From positions 124,001 through 188,000 of the forward strand of contig SGPM01000007.1 in assembly GCA_004802725.1 (NCBI GenBank): a stretch of 64,000 nucleotides of DNA, in the 5' to 3' direction. Below, piece by piece: positions 1-10,615 of the stretch. Both the position numbers and the translations under genes were made by a program. The notes under the pieces were generated by a model. It made no database searches and was not told the DNA's origin. It was given only the letters and a program-made list of their open reading frames with translations. This DNA is from Antrodiella citrinella (taxonomy: Eukaryota > Basidiomycota > Agaricomycetes > Polyporales > Steccherinaceae). How positions within the stretch are numbered: the first letter of the stretch is position 1; every line of letters starts with the position of its first letter.

Positions 1-1154
1 CATCAGCCTCCAAGTAAGTTTCTCCCTGCCAGAATATATTGTTGACAGACTCACCAATGTCCCAGATTATATTGCGGATTCGAGGACGCTATTGAAGTAT
101 TCGATCTTCAATATCCTGGCGAAGGCACCCGCTTGCACACCACTCCCAATAAGAGGAGTCGGGATGGATTAAAAGGCAAGCTCACGCCCGACACAATGAG
201 TATCCATCTTACTGATAGAGCACATTAAGGCATCATATCATCTCTAGCTTTTGCGACAGATCTGTCATCGGGTGTGTACGCCGCGGGCTCGCTGAACCCG
301 TCGCCAGCTATGTCGTCCAACGTGGCGTTGTTCTCAGAAGCAACAGGAGAGACACCTCTTATGTTTGTTGGTGACGATAGAGACAATGGCTTTGGTGTAC
401 GAGCTAGTGCGATGCAGGTAAGAGTACGTATATCACCATGAGGTCAATTCTTGATAGCTTCTCTAGGTCATGTTCAACCCTGCCAGACCATACCTCCTTT
501 ACGCTTCCTTTCGTCGACATGATGCCATATATTGCTGGGATGTTCGCGGCGACGTAGGCGTTCCGGTACAGAAACTAGTGCAACCAACCAATGAGTCGCA
601 CATGCAGACTGGAAGAGGATGTGACAGCACCAATCAAAAACTACGCTTTGATATCGACCTTGGCGGTCGGTTCTTGAGTGTCGGAGACCATGTACGTGCA
701 TATCTGTCTGTTTTATGCATTCAAACGCCGAATACATGCAGGTTGGTACTATCTCGTTCTTTGATTTGAACTCGTATGAGGAAGGCGAATACCGTGGCGA
801 CCAGCCGACAATCATCTCTACGCCGGTAATGACTTACAATGCTCATACAGGTAAGATTTGGGGCTTTTTTTCTTGCAAATCGCTACTGAAACGTACTTTT
901 TAGATGCTATCGGATCGGTAGGATTTCATCCATTGAAGTCGTTGTTACTCTCCGTCTCTGGCTCTAGGCACTTCATCGAAGGTCTCGCCGATGTGTCCGA
1001 AGGCGAAGATTCAGCAGAGGATGGGGAGGAGGAGGAAGATGACGCTGAACAATTCTCATTGGCCCAGGACCAAAAAAATACACGGGTTTCGAAGTCTCTG
1101 GTTTGCCCTCGACCAATTACACTGGACAACACTGTCAAATTATGGCAGTTCTAA
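1..1154 (+). CDS. WRAP53/TCAB1-like (Swt21-type) WD40 protein, 5' end outside window
   Basis: Only the 3' part is present; the first bases are the end of an exon followed by a GTAAG donor. The joined exons read CGFEDAIEVFDLQYPGEG, then RLHTTPNKRSRDGLKG. The PGEGTRL...P.K.S.DGLKG block is a hallmark of the WRAP53/TCAB1 family, which in animals delivers small Cajal-body RNAs and telomerase RNA; the yeast relative is Swt21. Downstream blades include YLLYASFRRHDAIYCWDVRG, TNQKLRFDIDLGGRFLSVGD and AIGSVGFHPLKSLLLSVSGS, in the order expected of the family. An acidic Glu/Asp-rich loop follows at about 1000-1050, and the protein ends DNTVKLWQF with a TAA at 1152-1154. It converges on the F-box gene with 127 bp between the stops. 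The family assignment is strong; a telomerase or splicing role in this fungus is inference. Confidence 0.85.
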
Positions 1155-1281
1155 ATGACTAGCTGCGCGCCATTGGATTGTGTATCGCTGGAATTGTCCG
1201 ATGGAGAGACCGGTGCGCAAAATTTCTATTCGTACAATTTCATTTACTGAGACTACGTGCATTCTAGAGAACTCTATGCAA

Positions 1282-3216
1282 TCAGACTTCTACAAAAGTG
1301 ACCATTCCGTCGCTCGAACCTAAGATGACCCTCCCCCACTCCTCCGCATAATCTATCGACATCCAGTACCTTGAGCCCCCCGCATCTTCCACAGACGGTG
1401 TGCAAACGGTCCTCAATCCATATTCGTCGCTCTCCATAGCACTGTCCCTCGGTAACGCAATGTCATGCTGATGCCGTTTGTGCGTAGCATGCAATGGCCC
1501 CGGGAACAAAGCGCCAACAAGGATCTCCGAGTCCGAAGGACCGCGTATTTGCGACCGTCCGTCTTCGCGCTCGTTGTCGAGGACACCCTCCGAGAGAGGA
1601 TACACATCTTCGATACCCTGTGCTTGCGAAGAGTGTACGTCATAGGCTGCGAGCCCAACGTCTCGCCTTGAGCGTGCTTGTCGTGGAGGCTGTACCCAGA
1701 TGGAGGTGCCGAATTTTCCGGACAGGATGGTTGGGCAGTGGAGAGCTCGTCGGCCGGCATTTGACGCTTGCGAAATGGATGTCACAAGACTAGGTGGATA
1801 GATGTATGGGAGGTTGGAGGAGGTTGTCCCGTCAAGATGCAGATCTGAAAGGAAATCCGCGAGCGCATCTGGGGTATCATTGGGTCGTGGCGGCTGGGGT
1901 GTGTATGGAAGAGATAAGTTAGGCTGAAGCGTGTATACATCCACCCCGCTTGTATCTGACGACCAAGGATCGTCGACTTCTGACCGCAAGACGATGGATA
2001 TTGAGGGCGGCAGGTCGGACGACGACGCCGCTGAAGTAATTATTTGAGGAGTAACTGATACCGCATCGATCCACCCAAATGAGAATTCTACGATGGGCCG
2101 TAAGATATCTTCAGGTTTCACAGCAGGAGGAAGAAGTCTGGGCCGTGTATATAACTCGAAGACGCGTGCACGGACAACGAAAACATAGTTATCAGTGAGG
2201 ACAGCTTGAAGGCACTTATTGTACTAAGACTATGTGAGTATAAAGGAGCCTTTGTATGAAGATGTATTTATATATACCTCGAACCCAGGATGCTCTGCCA
2301 GTGAAGGCAGGCGCTGCAGAACGGCAGCGCTTGCTGTCTTCCAGTTCAGCATGTGTGTTTCTCTCACGCCATCGCAGAGGACCAATATGGATCCGGTGAA
2401 GACCATCGGTGCGCAGTTCGTTTCGATGTTCTGCATGCATGTCAAAGTATACGGCAGGGCGTTCGTGTTGTCAGGACCGCTTGAGGACGGTCCCAATGCA
2501 AGTATTTCGATGGACAGCGAGCTGACGTTTATTTCCACATTAATACACATTTGAAGGCAGAGAATATGGGTACATACCCTCCGCGATTGATAGCAACCGC
2601 AAGAAGACCTTCAGCATCGGTTTGAGAGTTGACTGCGAGACCAGTCAAGATAACTCCCCTTGGGCACCATTCCGCAAGCTTTCTCGGGTTGAAGTGCGAT
2701 ACGTCACCCGAAGTGGTGGTATCCAGGCCTAGTTCCCAACAAGACACCACAGACCATATTCCTTTCGAGACGGTGACGAACCTCTGGCATTCGAATCCAG
2801 GAAGGAAGCGAATTTCAGAGATTCCAGTGCCTTTTGTCAAGGTATTCAAATGACGGCAGCGGGGACGAGCGGGGTGAGGCGACAGCCAGAACGAGGCAAT
2901 GCTATGTGCGCGGCGCGTCATACGTTCCAGTTGATCTGAGTCCGTTGTCTGCAAGGCATCTGGTGGAAATGGGTATCCCAATCGCAGGATCTGGTCATGG
3001 AACAGGTTACGCCAGACAACGAGAAGCTTGGTGATGGCAAAACAGTGTTTCGACGACTAGTTTCTCAGATCAGCATTGAATTCATTCAAAGTCGTGGAAA
3101 TAAATTACCTGTCTAAAGGAGAGTAGCGATTGTATTGTGAGAAAGCCGCAGATGTGTGTGATCACATCATCGTCTACATCCGAAAGAATCTTCATCGTGC
3201 GTGGTCTGGACTCCAT
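1282..3216 (-). CDS. F-box protein with a C-terminal beta-propeller-like region
   Basis: The start at 3216 gives an N-terminus with an F-box-like stretch: DVDDDVITHICGFLTIQSLL, followed by SFRQ and, after one intron, SSKHCFAITKLLVVWRNLFH. This is the usual basidiomycete F-box pattern, presumably a substrate receptor for an SCF ubiquitin ligase through Skp1. The remaining roughly 500 residues contain repeated strand-like segments such as GIWSVVSCWELGL and ETHMLNWKTASAAVLQ, and the protein ends WGRVILGSSDGMVTFVEV. These resemble propeller blades, but the WD repeats are weak. A Ser/Pro-rich insert lies in the last exon. Introns interrupt it near 3050-3110, 2545-2570 and 2200-2280. The start lies 297 bp from the divergent QCR6 start, so the two probably share a promoter region. 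The substrate is unknown. Confidence 0.75.
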
Positions 3217-3513
3217 CTCAGCGGAGGAAGAACAACGCAAGAATGTCTTCCAGTTGCATCCACAAAGTCAACTCAATCTCTGACAGTGGTTTGGCGGCGG
3301 CTTTGGAGCTCCTGGTGACTTGACACGGAGGTGATGGTGGTTGGCAGCTGGTCAAGATCATTTGCCTTTCTCGGCCTCCACACAATCTTGCCGGCTGACG
3401 CCGTAACTCCGCCCCAACATTTCTTTCCGGGACCTGCCGATCACCATTGACGAGGCAACCTTGAACTCGAATTTCGTTGGGTCGACACTTTGTCTTTGCT
3501 CTTGCCATCTATC

Positions 3514-4171
3514 ATGAGTCTCTCGTCCTTCTTCTCGTCCTTCGTGTCGACGGTCTACGCCGACTCTCCTGAGGAGCCGAAGGAAGAAGTCAAGGAAGAG
3601 GAATCTAAGCCCGACGAGGCTGCTGAAGAGCCTGCCGCCGAGGAGGAGGAGGAGGAAGAGCCAGAGGACGTGAGTTCGCATCTTTCCATATCAATTTGTG
3701 CTCTGACGAAGTCGTTGTATTGGTTAGATCATGCCCGAAATTGTGGAAGCTTGTAAGGAGTCCAAGGCATGCGCGACTGCCACCCATCATTTCGCGCATT
3801 GCGAGGAGAAGGTCAACGCTGGTCAGGGATATCCTCACGAGGACTGCGTAGAAGAATTGTGCGTGAAATCCCCTTGCACCATTCCAATTCTGACTGACGT
3901 CCTCTTGCTATACCTGTTTAGCTGTACGTGTTATCTCTGACAACCTGTTGAAATAGTACTAACCGTTTCATACGTGTAATGTTTCACGCGTTCAGACCAG
4001 TATGTACCCACGCGCGCATCTGTATGATATTGTATCCCTGACTCAATTTCACTGTTCTCAGCATGATGCACTGCGTAAACGTGAGCACCACTGCCTCACA
4101 TGAAGGCCTCCGGAGTACTCACCGATGTTTAGAGCTGCGTCGCACCAAAATTGTTCGAGAAGCTCAAGTAA
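3514..4171 (+). CDS. QCR6: Ubiquinol-cytochrome c reductase hinge protein (complex III, Qcr6), built from six exons including 2-nt and 4-nt micro-exons
   Basis: The 116-residue acidic subunit of the cytochrome bc1 complex lies on the intermembrane-space side and helps dock cytochrome c. The N-terminus is followed by a long Glu-rich segment, then EIVEACKESKACATATHHFA and HCEEKVNAGQGYPHEDCVEE, with the Cys pairs typical of the twin-cysteine hinge protein. Exons that keep frame and family length are 3514-3669, 3728-3858, 3922-3923 (2 nt), 3996-3999 (4 nt), 4062-4080 and 4133-4171. They sum to 351 nt and read EEFYHMMHCVNSCVAPKLFE then KLK. The Neurospora and yeast proteins have EEFFHL at this site, which aligns without a gap only if both micro-exons are used. 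All five introns are GT-AG and 52-72 nt long. Identity is confident; the micro-exons are inferred from the conserved protein and await transcripts. Confidence 0.93.
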
Positions 4172-5770
4172 CTGTTGTCACTGTTAGGCATACGAACAGT
4201 TTGTACGCTCCCCAAATACTTCGATCCCATATGCAACTTCACTAATGTCCTTTACTCTGTAGCATTTACACTTCTGGTACCGAGTGCAGTTGTGATAGAC
4301 AGGGTGTGGCAAATGTTATTTTCTCTCATCGTACGCAAACACATGCACCCGAAACACTACCTCTCATGCCACATGAATCCGGTTGCTTACCGTCTGTTCA
4401 GCGCTGTTGTTCACTATAAGGCTGTGTTTGATGCGCTGTGTCATATATTATCTCTGCCATGCTTGTTCTCGAGGTGTCTGGGTTTGACGGGCCGCCGTCT
4501 CATACGGCACGCATGGTGTGTGCGAAACTGCGTCGTTGGGTCAGAACAACAGACTTGACAGAGTACCTGTGGAATGGTGACCATGGTGGCCTCGCTTGTT
4601 TCGTATAATGTTCGTCACCGGGCCGCACCTCATGGCGGCAATCCCTGCTGTTCATATTCTTACTGTTGGTGTCGTACGAGGTGAGTCTGAGTAGCTCCAT
4701 TCTGACATGGATCTGACTAGGTCTTTGTCCACTAGTTCCGAATCTGATATTTCACCTCTTTCCTGGACTGTTCGCGGGCTTGGATTGGACTATTCTGGTG
4801 TCCATCGGGTTACAGCCTTGATCAAGTCGAGTCGGGTGTTCCTCAAGGCTTGTGCTGGGCGTTGCATTTCCTCCGAGCTCACTCCGCCCAAGACATGAAC
4901 TTTCCTGCTTTACGGGGTCCCTATAACAGTACTTTCGTCATACCCTCTCGTGACGATTTGTCACTGACGATCGTCATGATTCACTCTCGGTGGTTTATGG
5001 TCCTCCGCGCTTTGTGAGTCTGCTTCCTTCAAAGGTTCAAGGTTCAATTTGAATGGCAAACACACGTCGAACTCGTCTAGACTTGTGTTGCGTGAGAGAT
5101 CACGCCGGGTACACCATGTGCGTACCTCATCCTGCGTTGGCGTTCCGCTCTATGGCCATATGTCGGCGCTGGTCATCGAGCAGAGATCCTCAGCTCTTCA
5201 TCTGTTCGGCCCCTTTTCGGTCAGTAGCGGCGTCTTGCACTATTCAGACTGTGTGAACTCTGAATGCACACACAGCTCTCAAACCTGGCGGGACAAATTC
5301 AAACTACTTGCGTAGCGCGTTCCGGTACCGTTGCGTCTGTCATCTCAATAGGTCCCGACGGGTCGTTGTGCCTTCCGGTACTGCACAGTGGTGAGACGAT
5401 GTGGGAAGGGCGCACAAATCACAATTTCTCCTTTCAGACGTCTTCATTCTGCTGTGCGCCACACTGATTACACATTTATTTCCCAGCTACCTCCCTTGAC
5501 GTCCTCTCCAAGTTTGCGGGTCCTCGCCTGTCGTGGAAATTATGTTCAGGTACCAGGTCTGACATCTGCAGTCATAGGACAAATGTCTCATTATGTGTTT
5601 TGTGCCATATAGATGTCTTTGTGCGGCTCTGGTTTCAGGCCCCTTCTCTTCATTTCCGAGTACTTGCGAGTGTACAGCTGTCAACATTCTCAAAATATAC
5701 TGGCATTCTCGTATTCAGGTGTTCCGCTGAGTCCTCGGGGATGCTCTACCAAGGCCAAGTGTATACACCA

Positions 5771-5777
5771 TGCGCCC
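5771..5777 (+). promoter_or_regulatory. Putative metal response element (TGCGCCC) upstream of laccase
   Basis: Matches the TGCRCNC consensus often reported in copper-induced fungal laccase promoters, 470 bp upstream of the laccase ATG. A 7-base degenerate match is weak evidence on its own. Confidence 0.25.
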
Positions 5778-5818
5778 GAAACTGTAGTCCTAGCCTGGTC
5801 AGGTCGGGCATTGTTCAC

Positions 5819-5825
5819 TGCGCGC
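5819..5825 (+). promoter_or_regulatory. Second putative metal response element (TGCGCGC)
   Basis: A second match to TGCRCNC, 48 bp after the first and 422 bp upstream of the laccase start. Two close copies are slightly more suggestive than one, but chance matches are common in GC-rich DNA. Confidence 0.25.
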
Positions 5826-6148
5826 CGTGTAGCAGCAGCAGTCCGGTGCACGTCTGGAGGGCGTCACTGTACCTCTCGGATCATTAATACATCCCACTGC
5901 TCTGGACACACATTGAGCTCTCACTCTATCGAAACTCTCACGCAGCAGGAATGCAGGGTGAATCAACCCGCCTCTCCTGACGCTAGGTGATTTTCGGTAG
6001 CGCGCCGGGTGACAATTGCATGGCTGGTATGTGTCTCAATCTCTTGGGAGGTCAAGGCGACCAACATATTGACCAACACTGTCAAACTAGGGATCTAGCT
6101 AGTGTCGAGAGCCAATTATGCCGGTCGGTTTCGACGCCCGCAGAGGTG

Positions 6149-6155
6149 TATAAAA
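6149..6155 (+). promoter_or_regulatory. TATA box of the laccase gene
   Basis: TATAAAA lies 92 bp upstream of the laccase ATG, a usual spacing for inducible secreted-enzyme genes in basidiomycetes. No competing TATA lies between it and the start codon. Confidence 0.65.
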
Positions 6156-6246
6156 TCCTGCGCGAAATTGCCTCACATTCCCCAACACGAGTTCGACCTC
6201 AGTGTTACATTCGAACCCTTCAGAAGCTTCAGCCGTCGTCGTCGCA

Positions 6247-8531
6247 ATGGCTTTCAAGCTCACTGTGAGCTTCCTGTTGTTGGGTCTTTCCCTCTCAGCT
6301 CGCGCGGCCATCGGCCCTGTTGCTGACCTCAAGATCGTCAACGCCAACATCCAACCGGATGGTTTCACCCGCCCTGCTGTCCTTGCTGGTGGAACCTTTC
6401 CCGGCCCTCTTATCAAAGGAAACAAGGTGAGTACCACGTCCTCGGCCTCATCAAATTCAACTCACAGTCGCTCGTGCAGGGTGATAACTTCCAGCTCAAT
6501 GTCATTGATGAGCTGGAGAACGAGGACATGCTGAAGTCCACGTCCATCGTAAGAGCCATTCTGATAGCCTGCATGCGCTGTACAACGTACTCACGACATG
6601 TTTCAGCATTGGCATGGCATCTTCCAGCGCGGGACGAACTGGGCAGATGGCCCCGCCTTCGTGAACCAGTGCCCTATTACCACCGGTCACTCATTCCTCT
6701 ACAACTTCCACGTCCCAGACCAGGCTGGTGGGTTTCATGCCAATCTTTTGTCTTCCCCGATCATCGCTCAATCATAGCATGCCATAGGGACGTTCTGGTA
6801 TCACAGTCATCTCTCCACCCAGTACTGCGACGGTTTGAGAGGCCCGATGGTCGTCTACGACCCTCATGATCCGCTCAAGCAGCTCTACGACGTCGACGAT
6901 GGTACGATGCGTCTTTAATGTGACGGGGTCTTACAGTTTGATCTGACTGCGTTTTAGAGAGCACGGTCATGACTCTCGCCGATTGGTATCACACCCTGGC
7001 TCGTCAAGAACCCCCGGGCCCTGTGTGCGTATTTCATAAACTCTCTTTCATCTCGGATCTGTTTCACTGATATCCCGATCCTCAGGACGCCTGATTCGAC
7101 CTTGATCAACGGTCTGGGACGTGCCCCCGGTCAAACCACGCCCTCTGAGTTGACCGTCCTCACTGTCAAACGTGGCACGCGGTAAGTTCCAGACTTAAAT
7201 TCATTCTTTATATGAACAAGATCAGCTAAAGCTTATGTATGCTGTATGCAGGTACCGCATCCGCCTCATTAACATTTCTTGCGAACCTAACTACCACTAT
7301 TCCATTGACAACCATGATCTAACGGTCATTGAAGCTGATAGTGTCAGCACCCAGTCTTTGACTGTCTCCTCCCTGACCATCTTCGCCGGTCAACGTTACT
7401 CTTTCATCGTACGTTCTAGCCTCATCTCGCCCTCTGACCATGATTTATTGACACTATTTGACAGTTGAACGCAAACCAGCCCGTCGGTAACTATTGGATT
7501 CGCGCTCAACCCAACGACGCTGCAGATGTCACTTTCGACGGCGGTATCAACTCGGCTATTCTTAGGTACGAGGGTGCCCTCGTCGCGGAGCCCAATACCA
7601 CCGCAGGCCCCGACAACACGCCTCTCCTAGAGGTCAACATCCGCCCCTTCGTCTTCACACCTGTCGTAAGTTGTATGCGATTCCTAACATGCTAAGTCGC
7701 TCACGATGATGTTTCCAGCCGGGACAGCCCCACGCCGGTGGTGCTAACTTCGTCAAAAACCTGCTCTTCAGCTTCGTACGTGGTGTCCGTTCCCGACATC
7801 ATCATTGCACAGTCCTGACGCGTCACTTTGACACAGAACGGAACAAACTTCCAAGTTGACAACGTCTCCTTCGTCCCGCCCACCGTCCCGATCCTGCTTC
7901 AGATCCTGAGCGGCGCGCACACCGCCCAAGATCTCATGCCGGCCGGAAGTATGATACCCCTGCCCAAGAACTCCGTCATTGAGTTCAGCATGCCGGGAGG
8001 TGTCGTAGGTGGCGGGCATCCCATTCACTTGCACGGTGTACGTCCCGACTCTTGACATCCACCATCTGTCAAATATCGTGATGTTGCGCGCAATTGACTC
8101 ACTGGCTATGTTTTGGTCGTCTAGCACAATTTCTGGGTCATCCGGAGCGCGAACAGCAGCGTTTACAACTACAATGATCCTGTCATCCGTGATGTGGTGA
8201 ACATCGGTACTACCGGCGACAACGTCACCATCCGGTTCGAGGTTCGCATTCTAGACCTATTACTTGAGGTTCGGTATGCTGATCTGGCACGACAATAGAC
8301 TAACAACCCCGGTCCTTGGTTCCTCCATTGCCACATCGACTGGCATCTCGACCTCGGCTTTGCTGTGGTGATGGCAGAGGATATCCCTGACGCTGCCGCC
8401 GCCAACCCTGTTCCCGGTATGTCTCTTATTCAAGTGACAGCGAGTGCAAACACTGACTGATGCTTTTCTTCTCAGCTGCTTGGAACGAGCTCTGCCCGTT
8501 GTACGATGCTCTGACTCCTGGTAACCAGTAA
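6247..8531 (+). CDS. Secreted laccase (multicopper oxidase, 13 exons)
   Basis: Oxidises phenols and lignin-derived aromatics, reducing O2 to water. Splicing 13 exons (6247-6426, 6480-6548, 6607-6727, 6788-6901, 6958-7024, 7086-7181, 7252-7408, 7465-7665, 7719-7775, 7837-8037, 8125-8241, 8299-8416, 8476-8531) gives 517 residues, the usual laccase length. A signal peptide covers about the first 20 residues. Copper ligands are all present: HWHG at 84-87, WYHSH ending at 131, HPIHLHGH at 415-422 and [12 protein letters not shown] from 470. Cys471 is the type-1 ligand. Phe481, ten residues on, is the axial residue found in high-redox-potential laccases. Six N-glycosylation sequons are visible. The gene stands alone between two long non-coding stretches, with a TATA box and two possible metal response elements upstream. 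Identity is certain; substrates and inducers are not shown by sequence. Confidence 0.97.
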
Positions 8532-9439
8532 AGTTCGGATGACCCTGCTCTTAATTATCGGTGTATGTATATCGTGACTGCTGGAGGGACTTTGCCTTTA
8601 TTAACTAAGTTGCTTGTGTTGATTATTTCGAATGGGTCGTTGCGCGTGGACTGTAGTACTGTATTGGAATCTATTGTAATTGTTTTTGTCAGCATTGACG
8701 CATGCTTACTTCCTCTACACTGCCTTGCTTGGAACCTCTTCGAGCAAGAACATGCTGAAACCAAGGCCGGCAGTGTCGACGACGTCACTACCAGATCGTC
8801 TAGCATTGCGTGCCCTGAGAAAGCCCCCAACATGTCTATTGGCAGCGTTGGAAGTACGAGGATACGGCTTATGAGAAGATGTGCGGAAGATGAACGCCAG
8901 GCAGAGTGTCGCGGCATTTTTCGTTCCTAACGCGGACCGAGTTGCCAGGTAATGACGATATGAGTCAGTAGTAGGCATGTCATGAACGTTTCAGAAACTC
9001 ACCGAGACCAGTACTGCTGGATATGAGAGCAAGTCGTTGAGTATGGGCTCCGTAGAAGACGGTCACACAACGTCGGGGACTCGTGTGACCACCCCTCATC
9101 AAGCGGAATCAGGAAATCATGCGACGAGCAGGTCGCCCAAGACAACAGCTACACTGCCAGCTGCCAAATTATAAGTGGTTTACACGTAGGGATGACAAAC
9201 GCCGCATGCGCATATGATAAGCGTGTCGTGGATAGCTCACGAAAAAACCGTAAACAATAGCCCGAAGACAGAGCATAGACCCTGATTTGCGAGCTTTTTG
9301 TCTGCATCAACACATAGTCGGAATGTGAATTGTTTGCACATTGAGCACGGAGAGGGATAACCTCATGTGTGGGCGCGGATTTTCAGAAAACAGTGCGAGA
9401 CCGTGTCAGGAATAAAACGAACGAAAACAGCGTGTAGCC

Positions 9440-9934
9440 TTATACTATTGCGCGTGTACTGTAGTAGGATGTACGGGGACTCGGGCCATGGTGTATTATC
9501 GACAGGTAATTGGGTATGAATTGTATGATAATGTGTGAGATGGAAAGAAAAGAATAGAAGCGGGCATTAGGCAGGGTCCATTGAGAGCCAAAACCGTAAT
9601 GAGGAGCGATGAGTCGATTGCGGAAGTCCTGAGGGGGCGAAGAAGAAAATGGAAACGCGATGCGCGCGCGGTGTCCCATTTGAGTCTCAAAATTGTCCAT
9701 GAATCCGGCGAGGCTAAGTTCGTCCACCGAAGGAGTGTACTGTGCCGGGATGCGGAGATAGCTTGAGCGTCCGACCGAACTAGATGGTTCATAGACGCGA
9801 ACGTGGGCCAGTGGACGTGTAGGAATGGGCAATGTGAACGACGCAAACGACAGACGACGCGATTGAAGGGCGACATGAGAGAACAGGCGATACGGTTGAA
9901 TGCCATTATGCGACGCGAGGTACAGGTGGCACAA
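9440..9934 (-). CDS. Possible hypothetical exon or spurious frame
   Basis: A 164-codon minus-strand frame whose middle part looks coding, for example SSYLRIPAQYTPSVDELSLA and GHRARIAFPFSSSPPQDFRN, with a codon mix like neighbouring genes. A second minus-strand frame of 207 codons (9496-10119) overlaps it in another phase, and a plus-strand frame runs at 9803-10138, so openness alone proves nothing. No known family is recognised and no flanking exon could be joined. It may be noise. Confidence 0.15.
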   Translation of the reverse strand: MCHLYLASHNGIQPYRLFSHVALQSRRLSFASFTLPIPTRPLAHVRVYEPSSSVGRSSYLRIPAQYTPSVDELSLAGFMDNFETQMGHRARIAFPFSSSPPQDFRNRLIAPHYGFGSQWTLPNARFYSFLSISHIIIQFIPNYLSIIHHGPSPRTSYYSTRAIV

Positions 9935-10530
9935 ACAAGGAATAGACGATGTGAGCTAACGGTGACACAGATAAGAGGAAACGCACAAGATGAGCGGCGC
10001 AAACGCCAACGTAGTGCGTCACAAAATGATGAACGACGCGAGTGGTGCAGCATCGCAACGTGTACAATGATCAAAGTATGTATCGTAAGTGAGAGAACAA
10101 GGCTGAGGATACACCTCATGACGCACCTGTGGTGGTAACACGACGTTGTCTGTACTCTTCAACTCATACCCATGAGACAGGTAGTGGCGATATCTGGCTA
10201 CTTAATGATGTTGAGGTCAGAGAGGAGGACTCGGGAGGAGAGGAATGTTGCCGCGCAAGTCCTGTGAGGCAAAGAAAGACTTGGAGAAAATCAAGAGAAA
10301 GCGACGACGTGGCACTCGGAAGTGTGTTGACGTTTATTGACATTTCCCGGATTAGGCTAAGCGGCATCCGCCGACGACGCGTTCGTGAGCAATGAGCATG
10401 AGTCTCTTCCCTTTCGTTCTTCATCTCATCGTTTGCCTTCTGCAGGTTTCCTCCCACCTGCTGTTCTCTATATTTGTCTCGGATCGTCTTGTATACGGAC
10501 TCACTCCGAGTTGCTGGCCCTGCGAGTGCC

Positions 10531-10615
10531 CTCCCGCGCCGTATAGGTACTTACCGAATATCTAGAGTCTTTTACTTTCACTGACTGAAGTCCTTGTCGC
10601 TCCCGCGCCGTATAG
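10531..10615. repeat. 16-bp direct repeat
   Basis: CTCCCGCGCCGTATAG occurs at 10531-10546 and again at 10600-10615, 69 bp apart. The 53 bp between them show no element ends. It could be a small duplication or the footprint of an insertion. Confidence 0.7.

Larger units (their letters stand above)
4172..6246. other. Non-coding stretch between QCR6 and the laccase
   Basis: About 2.1 kb with no open frame longer than about 125 codons that resembles a protein, on either strand. Small frames overlap in several phases, none with consistent splice sites and codon use. The last few hundred bases should hold the laccase promoter. No transposon ends, terminal repeats or RNA genes were recognised. Confidence 0.5.
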
